A DNA stretch of 64,000 nucleotides from Sporosarcina beigongshangi (GTDB lineage Bacteria; Actinomycetota; Actinomycetes; Actinomycetales; Micrococcaceae), in assembly GCF_016820535.1 (NCBI RefSeq), contig NZ_JADHDY010000019.1, positions 25,047 to 89,046 on the forward strand, written 5' to 3'. A program made the position numbers and the translations under genes. Below, one piece after another: positions 7,559 to 15,806 of the stretch; within the stretch, counting starts at the first letter, position 1; every line of letters begins with the position of its first letter. The notes under the pieces were generated by a model, which ran no database searches, was not told the DNA's origin, and was given only the letters and a program-made list of their open reading frames with translations.

Positions 7559-8991
7559 GTGTAGTTTCAGTGACTTGCCCTGCGGGGGCCGGCACCATCG
7601 CGGTCGGCATCGATTCCTCCACCCAGTCGTGCAAGGTGGTGGCCGTGGACCTGGCCACCGGCGCCCAAATTTCCACCGGCTCGGCGGGCCACCCGGACGG
7701 GACGTCCGTTGACCCCGGGTTGTGGACCAGGGCGCTGGAGGAAGCCTGGGCCGCTGCCGGCATCGACGCACTGGGCCGCCGCGTGGCCGGTGTGTCAGTT
7801 GCCGCCCAGCAGCACGGCATGGTGGCTGTGGACAGCGAGGGGGTGCCCGTCCATGATGCACTGTTGTGGAACGACGTCCGCAGTGCCGACGATGCCGCAG
7901 CCATGGTGGCCGACTTCGGCACGAAGGCGTGGGTTGACGCCGTGAACGTGGTCCCGGTTGCCTCCTTTACGCTGAGCAAGCTCGCCTGGCTTGCCCGTTC
8001 GCAGCCGCAGGCCGCGGCCAGGCTGCACACCGTGGGGCTGCCGCACGACTGGTTGAACCGCCAGCTCACTGGCGCCTGGTCGACCGACCGCAGCGACGCC
8101 TCCGGCACGGCCTATTTCGACCCGGTCGCCAACAGTTACCGCCCCCACCTGCTCGAGAAATACCTGGGGGCCGTGCCTGTGCTTCCGGAGGTGCTCGCTC
8201 CCAACGCAAGCGCCGGGAGGCTCCTGCCGCGCTGGGGCACAAGCTCCGCCGTCGTCGGGGCCGGCATGGGTGACAATGCCGGTGCTGCCCTGGGCCTGGA
8301 GCTGGCGCCGGGGGAGGTGGCTGTCTCGATCGGCACCTCCGGGACGGTTTTTGCCGTCTCCGATGCGCCGGTGCAGGACCCCTCGGGGCAGTTGGCGGGC
8401 TTTGCCGACGCCAGCGGCCGGCACCTGCCCCTGTTGGCAACGATCAACGCGGCCCGCGTCATGGCGGCCGGTGCGGCCATGCTCAACGTGGACCTGGTGG
8501 AGTTTGATCGGCTCGCACGCGCTGCTGCGCCTGATGCCGGTGGACTGACCCTGCTGCCCTACCTTGACGGGGAACGCACGCCCAACCTGCCCGACGCCAC
8601 CGGCACGCTCGCGGGCATGACCCGGGCCAACATGACGCCTGAAAACTTGGCACGCGCCTCTGTGCTTGCCGTGCTGAACTCCCTGGCCGACGCACTTTCG
8701 GCGCTGCATTCCTTCGGCGTGCCCGTGGAAAGGGTGCTGCTGATTGGTGGCGGATCGAAGTCGCGGGCGCTGCGGGAGGCGGCCGCCACCGTGTTTGGGG
8801 TGCCTGTCGATGTGCCGGAGCAGCGCGAATACGTGGCCCTCGGTGCTGCACGCCAGGCCGCCTGGGCCGCAACGGGGAACTTGCCGGCATGGGGCCGGCG
8901 GATCGAGGAGTCCTTTGTGCCCCACGGCGGATGGGGCGCCCAGGTGCGCGGGCGGTACGCCGAGCTGCGGAGGGCGGTCTACGGGGTGTAG
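7555..8991 (+). CDS. xylB: Xylulokinase-like FGGY carbohydrate kinase
   Basis: A 478-residue two-domain FGGY kinase. The N-terminal phosphate-binding motif is VGIDSSTQSCK. VAAQQHGMVAVD and ALLWNDVRS are typical of xylulokinases. The second FGGY signature lies around YLDGERTPNLPDATG, and the adenosine-binding motif is GGGSKSRALREAAA near the C-terminus. It would phosphorylate D-xylulose or a similar ketose made by the polyol dehydrogenase. Its GTG start overlaps the regulator stop. Exact substrate is inferred; D-arabitol, xylitol or sorbitol catabolism would all fit. Confidence 0.9.
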   Translation: MSVVSVTCPAGAGTIAVGIDSSTQSCKVVAVDLATGAQISTGSAGHPDGTSVDPGLWTRALEEAWAAAGIDALGRRVAGVSVAAQQHGMVAVDSEGVPVHDALLWNDVRSADDAAAMVADFGTKAWVDAVNVVPVASFTLSKLAWLARSQPQAAARLHTVGLPHDWLNRQLTGAWSTDRSDASGTAYFDPVANSYRPHLLEKYLGAVPVLPEVLAPNASAGRLLPRWGTSSAVVGAGMGDNAGAALGLELAPGEVAVSIGTSGTVFAVSDAPVQDPSGQLAGFADASGRHLPLLATINAARVMAAGAAMLNVDLVEFDRLARAAAPDAGGLTLLPYLDGERTPNLPDATGTLAGMTRANMTPENLARASVLAVLNSLADALSALHSFGVPVERVLLIGGGSKSRALREAAATVFGVPVDVPEQREYVALGAARQAAWAATGNLPAWGRRIEESFVPHGGWGAQVRGRYAELRRAVYGV

Positions 8992-9080
8992 CTGCCGGGG
9001 TGCCACTTCGCCCCGCCTGCCGGGCGTCCGCCGTCACATGGATGCGGCTACGGCATGGGCGCGCGTGTGGGCCAAGGCGG

Positions 9081-9142
9081 GGGCGTGCCAAACTGCCGGG
9101 GGCGTGCCAAATGTGGCACGCCCCCGGCAGTTTGGCACGCCC
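9081..9142. repeat. Perfect 29-bp-arm palindrome between convergent genes
   Basis: The arms 9081-9109 and 9114-9142 are exact reverse complements around a 4-base loop (aatg). Within each arm the word GGCGTGCCA occurs twice, flanking AACTGCCGGG. A further copy of TTTGGCACGCC lies at 9163-9173. It lies between the 3' ends of the kinase and the mannitol dehydrogenase gene. It could be a bidirectional terminator but is far longer than needed and has no T-tract. Confidence 0.93.
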
Positions 9143-9196
9143 TCAGTGGAAGGCAGGATGCATTTGGCACGCCGTCGGTGGGCGTGAAGGACGGAA

Positions 9197-10678
9197 CTAC
9201 CTGCCCAGTGCCACCAAGTCCTCCACGGCTGCGCGGGCGCCGCGGGTGTGCAGGGTGTCGAGGGTGCACAGGTAGGCCTGAGTGAAGCGTTCGTTGTCGA
9301 CGAGGTCGCCGAAGACGTCGCGGTTGCGCAGGAACGCCAGCTTGTCCTCCCGCTGCCGGGCCGCGGCGGCCATGAGCGGTTCCTTGAGCCGGTCAACCAC
9401 CGTGATGGAGCCGCCGTTTTCGTCCGTCCCTTCGGCATAGCGGGCCCAGGAGGCGACGATGCCGGCGGAACGGGAGATCCCGCCGTCGTTCTTCAGGTTG
9501 ATCCACACCACCGGCAGCAGCCACTTGGGGATCCGGTCCGAGCTCTCGGCGCAGAGCCGGGCCAGGGTGTCGCGGACGTGTTCATTGGCGAATCGTTCAA
9601 TCAGGGTGCGCTTGTAGAGCGGGAGGTCGACGCCGGGCAGCGGGGAGAGCGCGGGCGTGCCCTCGAGGTCCATGTAGTCGAGCAGGAACTGCACGAACAG
9701 GGGGTCCTGGGCAACCTCGTGCGCGTAGCTGTAACCGGCCAGCGTGCCGAAGTAGCAGAGGGCCTGGTGGCTAGCGTTGAGCAGGCGCAGCTTCATTAGC
9801 TCATAGGGTTCGACGTCGTCCACCAGCTGCACGCCGGCGTCCTCAAACGGCGGGCGTCCCAGCGTGAAGTGGTCCTCGAGGACCCACTGCTCGAAGGGCT
9901 CGCACACCACGGGCCACTGGTCCACGACGCCGAATTCCTTGGCGATGGCGCTGCGGTCCTCATCTGCGGTGACGGGCGTGATCCGGTCCACCATGGAGTT
10001 GGGGAACAGCACGTTTTCGCGCATCCAGGCGGCCAGATCCGGATCCTTGAGCTCTGCGAAGGCCGTGAACATCTTCTTCGCGACGTCGCCGTTGCCCTGG
10101 ATGTTGTCGCAGGACATGACGGTGAACGGCGCAATGCCACGGGCCCGGCGGCGGGAGAGCGCTTCCGTGACGAGACCGAAGGTGGTCCGCGGGGACGTGC
10201 CCGGGGTGAGGTCGTGAACCACGTCGGGGTTTTCGGCGTCGAACTCGCCGGTGACGTGGTGGAAGTTGTATCCGCCTTCGGTCACCGTCAGGGAGACGAT
10301 CCGGGTGTCGGGGGACGCCATCTTTTCGATGACAGCCTCGGGGTCCGCCGGGGCGAACAGGTACTCGACCATGGAGCCGATGATGCGGGCCTCGCGGCGG
10401 CCGTCCGGATGCTTGAGCAACATGGTGTAGAGGCAGTCCTGCTCCGCCATGACCTGCGCCATCTTGTCGTCATGGGGCAGGACGCCCACGCCGCAGATGC
10501 CCCAGTCGAGCGCCTTTCCGGCATTCATAAGCCGGTCCAGGTACATGGCCTGGTGTGCGCGGTGGAAGCCGCCAACGCCAAAGTGCACAATGCCTGTTTT
10601 TACCGCTGCGCGGTCATAGCTGGGAACCGCGACGGATTCCGGCAAGTGGGTCAGGGTCTCTGCAGTGAGTTGCGGCAT
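9197..10678 (-). CDS. Mannitol 2-dehydrogenase (polyol-specific long-chain dehydrogenase)
   Basis: A 493-residue long-chain dehydrogenase of the mannitol dehydrogenase/fructuronate reductase family, near the length of Pseudomonas mannitol 2-dehydrogenase. The N-terminal nucleotide-binding segment includes IVHFGVGGFHRAHQAMYLD. The catalytic K-x-x-x-x-N-x-x-H motif is seen in MKLRLLNASHQALCYFG, around residue 300. It would convert D-mannitol to D-fructose, or D-arabitol to D-xylulose, with NAD. I start at 10678 because AAGGAG lies seven bases upstream of that ATG; a longer frame to 10708 has no ribosome site. Two TCAAATGAGC sites upstream link it to the SorC regulator. Confidence 0.92.
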   Translation of the reverse strand: MPQLTAETLTHLPESVAVPSYDRAAVKTGIVHFGVGGFHRAHQAMYLDRLMNAGKALDWGICGVGVLPHDDKMAQVMAEQDCLYTMLLKHPDGRREARIIGSMVEYLFAPADPEAVIEKMASPDTRIVSLTVTEGGYNFHHVTGEFDAENPDVVHDLTPGTSPRTTFGLVTEALSRRRARGIAPFTVMSCDNIQGNGDVAKKMFTAFAELKDPDLAAWMRENVLFPNSMVDRITPVTADEDRSAIAKEFGVVDQWPVVCEPFEQWVLEDHFTLGRPPFEDAGVQLVDDVEPYELMKLRLLNASHQALCYFGTLAGYSYAHEVAQDPLFVQFLLDYMDLEGTPALSPLPGVDLPLYKRTLIERFANEHVRDTLARLCAESSDRIPKWLLPVVWINLKNDGGISRSAGIVASWARYAEGTDENGGSITVVDRLKEPLMAAAARQREDKLAFLRNRDVFGDLVDNERFTQAYLCTLDTLHTRGARAAVEDLVALGR

Positions 10679-10717
10679 GCTGCGCTCCTTGGGTGGCGTG
10701 ATCTTCATCCCACTGTA

Positions 10718-10750
10718 TCAAATGAGCGGGATGATGCTTCTCAAATGAGC
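10718..10750. promoter_or_regulatory. Two TCAAATGAGC sites before the mannitol dehydrogenase
   Basis: TCAAATGAGC occurs at 10718-10727 and again at 10741-10750 in the same orientation, 23 bases apart. It is the reverse complement of the GCTCATTTGA word repeated in the transporter/regulator promoter. This suggests co-regulation by the SorC-family protein. Confidence 0.7.
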
Positions 10751-10846
10751 GAATTGCTGATTGGGTGTGAGGTCACAGCGCAGACGGCCGGAGGGGGCTA
10801 TATTGGCCAGTATCCGCAAGAAGGACCCTGCTGCAGGAAGGCCCCC

Positions 10847-12595
10847 ATGGCCAAGGAACTTGCCACCCAGCTCATCGAACAACTGCAGTCCGCCGGTGTG
10901 CGGCGCATCTACGGGATAGTGGGCGACAGCCTGAACCCGTTGGTGGATGCGGTCCGAAAGACCGGAGGATCCGCCAAGGGCGGCATCGACTGGATTCACG
11001 TCCGACACGAGGAGGCGGCGGCGTTTGCTGCTGGGGCCGAGGCACAGCTAACGGGCAAATTGGCCGTGTGCGCGGGATCGTGCGGGCCGGGCAACCTGCA
11101 TCTCATGAACGGGCTGTATGACGCCAACCGGACAGGTGCCCCCGTGCTGGCCATCGCATCCCACATTCCGAGCAAGCAGATTGGCAGTGAATTCTTCCAG
11201 GAAACCCATCCGGACAGGATCTTCGACGAGTGTTCGGTCTACTCTGAGCTCGTGAGCACGGCCGAGCAGGCGCCGCGCGTCATGCACAGCGCCATTTCTC
11301 ATGCCATCGGTTTGCGCGGTGTTGCTGTTGTGACACTGCCGGGAGACATTGCCAGCCTTCCGGCCAGCGCACCCACGCCATTGTGGCGGGAGCCCAGGCC
11401 TGCATCCATGGTCCCGTCCGCTGACAGTGTCACGGAACTTGCCGAGGCCATCAACCAGGCTGATAAAGTGGCCATCTTTGCCGGTGCGGGCGTCCAGGGT
11501 GCCCACGACGAAGTGGTGGCACTGGCGGAACTGGTGAAGGCCCCGATCGGACACAGCCTGCGCGGCAAGGACTTTATCCAATACGACAATCCCCATGACA
11601 TCGGCATGACGGGCCTGCTCGGCTACGGCGCTGCTGCAGAGGGCATTGAGGATGCGGACCTGCTGATTTTGCTGGGCACCGATTTCCCCTACGACCAATT
11701 CCTGCCGGGGACGCGCACCGCACAGGTCGACAGGGCGCCCGAGCATCTGGGCCGCCGCACGGACGTTGACATTGCTGTCCATGGTGACGTGTTGGCCACG
11801 CTGCAGGCGCTCATGCCGCTGGTTGCGGCAAAGACAAACTCAAAATTCCTCGATCAAGTCCTGAAAAAGCATGATCGACTGATGAACAAAGCCGTTGGCG
11901 CCTACACCCGCAAGGCTGACAAAATTGTTCCGATCCACCCAGAATATGCCGCCTCCCTGCTCGATGAGATTGCTGCCGATGACGCTGTCTTTACTGCCGA
12001 CACCGGCATGTGCAACGTCTGGACCGCCCGCTACATCAACCCGATGGGGACCCGGCGCCTGATCGGATCCTACCTTCACGGATCCATGGCCAACGCCCTG
12101 CCGCAGGCCATTGGCGTGCAGTCCGCCTATCCTGACCGGCAGGTCATTTCTGTCTCCGGCGACGGCGGACTCTCCATGCTGCTGGGGGAGCTGATTACGG
12201 CTGCAGCACACAAACTGCCTGTCAATGTGGTTGTCTTCAACAACTCCACACTGGGCATGGTCAAGTTGGAAATGTTGGTCGACGGACTGGCCGACTTCGG
12301 GGTTGACGTTCCAGACACCAACTACGCAGCCATAGCTGCCGCCATGGGATTCCACTCAGTGCGGGTCAGCGATCCGGCGGCTATCGCCGATGCCTACCGT
12401 GCCGCCTTTGCCCACCCCGGGCCCTCACTGGTCGAGCTCATTACCGACCCCAATGCCCTCTCCATCCCCCCGAAGATCAAGGGCGGGCAGGTCCTTGGAT
12501 TTGCAACGGCGATGTCCAAAATCGTCCTGAACAAGGGTGCCGGCGAGGCCGTCAGCATGGCGCGGTCGAACCTGCGGAACATTCCACGGGGCTGA
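10847..12595 (+). CDS. poxB: Pyruvate dehydrogenase (quinone) / pyruvate oxidase
   Basis: A 582-residue ThDP enzyme with the three domains of the pyruvate oxidase family. The ThDP-activating Glu lies in HVRHEEAAAFAA near residue 60. GSCGPGNLHLMNGLYDA is the conserved N-domain loop. A central FAD domain includes IFAGAGVQGAHDE. The C-terminal ThDP/Mg motif runs from SGDGGLSMLLGEL to FNNSTLGMVKLEM. It decarboxylates pyruvate to acetate and CO2, passing electrons to membrane quinone. The start is the ATG after GGAAGG; upstream in-frame codons are antisense to the mannitol dehydrogenase gene. Confidence 0.93.
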   Translation: MAKELATQLIEQLQSAGVRRIYGIVGDSLNPLVDAVRKTGGSAKGGIDWIHVRHEEAAAFAAGAEAQLTGKLAVCAGSCGPGNLHLMNGLYDANRTGAPVLAIASHIPSKQIGSEFFQETHPDRIFDECSVYSELVSTAEQAPRVMHSAISHAIGLRGVAVVTLPGDIASLPASAPTPLWREPRPASMVPSADSVTELAEAINQADKVAIFAGAGVQGAHDEVVALAELVKAPIGHSLRGKDFIQYDNPHDIGMTGLLGYGAAAEGIEDADLLILLGTDFPYDQFLPGTRTAQVDRAPEHLGRRTDVDIAVHGDVLATLQALMPLVAAKTNSKFLDQVLKKHDRLMNKAVGAYTRKADKIVPIHPEYAASLLDEIAADDAVFTADTGMCNVWTARYINPMGTRRLIGSYLHGSMANALPQAIGVQSAYPDRQVISVSGDGGLSMLLGELITAAAHKLPVNVVVFNNSTLGMVKLEMLVDGLADFGVDVPDTNYAAIAAAMGFHSVRVSDPAAIADAYRAAFAHPGPSLVELITDPNALSIPPKIKGGQVLGFATAMSKIVLNKGAGEAVSMARSNLRNIPRG

Positions 12596-12740
12596 TTGTC
12601 GTTTCTGTTGCAGAGGTGAAACCCACCCGACGCCCCTCCGGCGGCGGCTCCAACCGGCAGCAACGGGATGAGGGCTGTTGCACGGGCTGTGGATCGCAGC
12701 AGAAAACTAAAACCCAAACCACACCACAAAGAGGAATCCC

Positions 12741-13127
12741 ATGCTTATTGCCGCCCTTGTTTTCGCAGCCCTGGCTGCCTTGATCCACGTCTATATCTTT
12801 GTGCTCGAATCGTTGCGCTGGACGGCGCCGGCGACGCGCAAGACCTTTGGCACCAGTGAGACTGACGCGCTCGCCACAAAGGAACTTGCCTTCAACCAGG
12901 GTTTCTACAACTTGTTCCTGGCGATCGTGGCGGCGGCCGGAATCATCGCCGCTGCCGGCGGCCACGGCGGGGTTGGTGCGGCCTTGATACTGGCGGGCTG
13001 TGGTTCCATGCTCCTGGCTGGATTGGTGCTGCTCATCTCATCACCCAAGAAGGCCAGGGCGGCGGCGGTGCAACTCACTTTCCCGCTCATCGCCGTCGTA
13101 CTGACCTTGCTGTGGAAGCTCGGCTAA
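12741..13127 (+). CDS. DUF1304 family membrane protein
   Basis: A 128-residue protein with four predicted transmembrane segments. The FTSETDALATKELAFNQGFYN-like segment (here GTSETDALATKELAFNQG) is the hallmark of DUF1304. The function of the family is unknown. AGAGGAA sits six bases before the ATG. The stop overlaps the stop of the convergent MFS gene by four bases. The 145 bases upstream contain no recognisable signal beyond GC-rich sequence. Confidence 0.9.
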   Translation: MLIAALVFAALAALIHVYIFVLESLRWTAPATRKTFGTSETDALATKELAFNQGFYNLFLAIVAAAGIIAAAGGHGGVGAALILAGCGSMLLAGLVLLISSPKKARAAAVQLTFPLIAVVLTLLWKLG

Positions 13128-14392
13128 GCGTCGTGCACGAGCGCGGCCGCTTTTGACTCATCTGCCGGTGCCGCTGCCGCGGTGCGGCGCAGGCCCGATG
13201 ACACCAGCGCGAGGCAGGCCAGGCAGAGGACGGCAACCCCGCCCAAAAGGACCGTGTAGCTGGCGATCCCGGCAAGTCCTGCCAACGCCATGGGCAGCAG
13301 AAAGCCCAGATAGCTGAGGCTGTAGAAGAGGCCTGTCAGCCCGGCCAGGTCGCGCCCGGTCGCTATGCGTTGAATCTCCACAAGGCCGGACACGAGGGCG
13401 ATGCCATAGGAGGCGCCCAGCAGAACTGCGGCCAAGGCTCCGGCCACGAGGGAGAGGTAGTGGGCGTTGACTGCGGCAACTGCCAGGCCGGCGACCATGG
13501 CCCCCATGCCGACCACGAGCGACCGGCCGCCGGTGGCGGCACTTATTTTTGCAACAAACGGCTGAATGAGGGCACCGGTGCCCAGTGTCAGCACCGTCAA
13601 CAATGTGGCGTAACCCAGCTGCATGGTCCCCATCCGCGCGCCTTCCAACATGGGAATGACAGCATATGCCACCCCTGCCGCCGCAAAGATCCACGGTGCC
13701 GCAGGCAAAACAACCAGACGGAACCGCCGATGTCCGGCCAAGGGTATGTGGAGGTCCTGCCGGAGGGTCCTGCGGGGCTCCCCGGGCTGCAGCGCTTCCG
13801 GCGCCACAGTTTCTGGTGCCCGGAGCAATGCCAGCAGTGCGGCACAGCTCAAGACCAGGTGCAAGACATAGGGGGACGCGGTGGGCCAGGGACCCCACTG
13901 CGCCAGCACTCCCGAAGCTCCCGCGCCCAGTCCGAAGCCCAGCGTCAACGTCAACGACGGACGGCGGGCCCCAGCAGTGGAGTCGGACTTCTTGTCATAA
14001 GGCGGCATGGACAATTCCTTGAGCCAGCTGGTGCCCACGGCCATCCCAATGCCAACGCCAACACCTGCCAGCATGCGCCCGGCGCACATGAGTGCCTCAT
14101 TGCGGAAACATAGGGCCAAAATGACGCTTGCCCCCATGCCGAGAACTACGCCAATGGCGGTCACCTGCTTGCGGCCGTAGCGGTCGGACAAGGGGCCGGA
14201 GACCAGCAGTGCCGGAACCAGGCCCACAACGTAGGTGCCCAGAAACAGGTCCACGCTCAACACCGAATAATTCGCAATGTCGCGGTACAGGCTGAGAAGT
14301 GGTGTGAAGTGGTTGCCTCCCCAGGCCAAGACAAAAACTGCCGGGGCGGCACGAAGCCATGATGCGGCGCGGGCGGCGCGCATGTAAATCAC
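13124..14392 (-). CDS. MFS transporter
   Basis: A 422-residue major facilitator with about 12 transmembrane segments. The loop 2-3 motif is GPLSDRYGRKQV, and a second conserved loop GRMLAGVGVGIGMAVG follows. It lies 46 bases downstream of a GntR-family regulator on the same strand and is probably its target. The substrate cannot be told. The start is GTG at 14392; an ATG at 14383 is an alternative, and AAGGA lies upstream of both. Confidence 0.88.
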   Translation of the reverse strand: MIYMRAARAASWLRAAPAVFVLAWGGNHFTPLLSLYRDIANYSVLSVDLFLGTYVVGLVPALLVSGPLSDRYGRKQVTAIGVVLGMGASVILALCFRNEALMCAGRMLAGVGVGIGMAVGTSWLKELSMPPYDKKSDSTAGARRPSLTLTLGFGLGAGASGVLAQWGPWPTASPYVLHLVLSCAALLALLRAPETVAPEALQPGEPRRTLRQDLHIPLAGHRRFRLVVLPAAPWIFAAAGVAYAVIPMLEGARMGTMQLGYATLLTVLTLGTGALIQPFVAKISAATGGRSLVVGMGAMVAGLAVAAVNAHYLSLVAGALAAVLLGASYGIALVSGLVEIQRIATGRDLAGLTGLFYSLSYLGFLLPMALAGLAGIASYTVLLGGVAVLCLACLALVSSGLRRTAAAAPADESKAAALVHDA

Positions 14393-14438
14393 TGTCCTTG
14401 GTGTGGTTCTGGGAGGCTGAAAATGTCTGGTGCGTCGG

Positions 14439-15110
14439 CTATGGCAGGCCGATGTGGCGATGCAGCAGGAGTTCGTAGCCGCGGTGGTCGGAAGCTGCCA
14501 GGGCCTTGGCCAACTCCGTGTGTTCGTCGACGAAACGCTGCAGGACGGCTGTGTTCGCCTGAACCGTCAGGCACGTGAGGCGGGCCAGCCGGGGGCCCAG
14601 CTGCGCGTAAAAATCATCGATGATGGGGTTGCCCGAACCGGCGACCACCCGGGCATGAAATTGATGGTCCGCCCGGGCGAAGGCGGGAACGTCTGCCCGT
14701 GCCGCAGCCTCGCGCTGGACTGCTATGAGGGAGGCAAGATCGGCCGCCGTCCCCCATGGCTCAGCGGCACCTGCTGTCTGAAGCTCGACTGCCCGTGATT
14801 CGAGCATGACCCGAACCTGCAGCAGGTGGGAGTTTTCCTCCGGGGTCGGCGTTGTAACCACGGCACCCTTTTTGGGGTACAGGCGCAGCAGGCCCTGGGA
14901 TTCCATCAGCAGAAAGGCTTCCCGCACGGGGGTGCGGCTGACGTCGAATTGCTCGGCGATCTCACCTTCGGTGATCAGCGATCCGGCAGCCAGCGTGCCG
15001 CCAACGATCGCGGAGCTGACGCTGGCATAGACGCGCTCCACAGCCGTTTTCGCCGGAATGGTGTCAGGGTGCCAGGACCAGTGGCGGCTGATGTGCGATG
15101 TCGTTGCCAT
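14439..15110 (-). CDS. GntR-family (FCD) transcriptional regulator
   Basis: A 223-residue regulator. The N-terminal winged HTH includes ITEGEIAEQFDVSRTPVREA (about residues 45-65). It is followed by an all-helical FCD ligand-binding domain with ARADHQFHARVVAGSGNPI, carrying the metal-binding His/Asp pattern of this family. It precedes an MFS gene on the same strand. A TGATAAATGCA direct repeat upstream of its start looks like an autoregulatory site. Confidence 0.92.
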   Translation of the reverse strand: MATTSHISRHWSWHPDTIPAKTAVERVYASVSSAIVGGTLAAGSLITEGEIAEQFDVSRTPVREAFLLMESQGLLRLYPKKGAVVTTPTPEENSHLLQVRVMLESRAVELQTAGAAEPWGTAADLASLIAVQREAAARADVPAFARADHQFHARVVAGSGNPIIDDFYAQLGPRLARLTCLTVQANTAVLQRFVDEHTELAKALAASDHRGYELLLHRHIGLP

Positions 15111-15124
15111 GTCTCCACTCTACA

Positions 15125-15147
15125 TGATAAATGCATTGATAAATGCA
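15125..15147. promoter_or_regulatory. Operator-like repeat upstream of the GntR gene
   Basis: TGATAAATGCA occurs twice in tandem (15125-15135 and 15137-15147, 12-base period). The second half also forms an inverted repeat TGCATT-gata-AATGCA (15132-15147). It starts 15 bases upstream of the GntR start codon, so it is a plausible autorepression site. Confidence 0.55.
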
Positions 15148-15235
15148 ACAGCTTTCTGGTGCCGCTGTCGCTGAAGCCATTGAAGAGACCCCGTGGCGGG
15201 CATAGCGTTGAAGGACATCCAAGGGGGTGGCCCAA

Positions 15236-15427
15236 ATGGAAATTCACCTGTGGTGGATCAATATGGAACTGCCGGCCAAGCAGTGGCTGCGGGAAAACAC
15301 CGGATCCGATTCCGTGCCGGACTTTGTCGCGGACGCCGTGGCTGCGGCCGGCGGCAGCCTCACGGGCGGCACGCTGACGCAGCGGGAGTGGGATTTCATC
15401 GTCACGCAGTCCGAATTTGTTGACTGA
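15236..15427 (+). CDS. Small conserved-looking hypothetical protein (63 aa)
   Basis: A 63-residue protein, MEIHLWWINMELPAKQWL..., with no recognised domain, signal or membrane segment. It is Trp-rich at the N-terminus and acidic at the C-terminus (QSEFVD). AAGGGGGTGG lies five bases before the ATG, which supports translation. A GTG nine bases upstream is less well placed. It is divergent from the GntR regulator and stands alone. Function unknown. Confidence 0.65.
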   Translation: MEIHLWWINMELPAKQWLRENTGSDSVPDFVADAVAAAGGSLTGGTLTQREWDFIVTQSEFVD

Positions 15428-15806
15428 CCGCCTTTCGGCGGGCGTTTTCCATGCACGACGGCGGCGCTCGCCCGCCGCCGCAACCCCGCCTTGCGCGCGC
15501 CGCGGCTTCGCGCCGGACCCGCACTTGGTGCGCATGCCCCATACCCCATAGGGGCATGCTTTTGCATTTGTCGATGGCAGTGGTCTGTCCCGGCTGGGCG
15601 CCAGGCCGGTGGCCACTACGTTCCCTTCAACCCACAACGTGAATCCATTGCTGCGTTGAAAGGAATGCCAATGGACAACCCAACCACCGAGGCCGCGGCC
15701 GTCACGCGGGCAGTGCACACCACTGGCGGGCCGGCGGTGCGGCGACGGCGGAAGGCGGGGTGCGCCGTCGTGCATGGGAGGCGTCCCTGCCGCCTGCCGG
15801 CGACAG
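15428..15806. other. 379-bp region without a convincing gene; two copies of a dispersed hairpin repeat
   Basis: No open frame here has a ribosome site and family-like content. About 15437-15480 is a copy, in reverse orientation, of the dispersed GACGGCG...CGCCGTC hairpin element. Bases 15742-15777 are a forward copy just before the end of the YdcF-like gene. A frame starting ATG at 15670 after AAAGGAATGCCA runs into the neighbouring gene antisense and was not accepted. Confidence 0.6.

Noticed and set aside
9869..10846. Upstream in-frame extension of the pyruvate oxidase gene
   Set aside because: The extra codons are antisense to the mannitol dehydrogenase gene. The ATG at 10847 has a ribosome site and begins the family-typical MAKELATQLIEQL.
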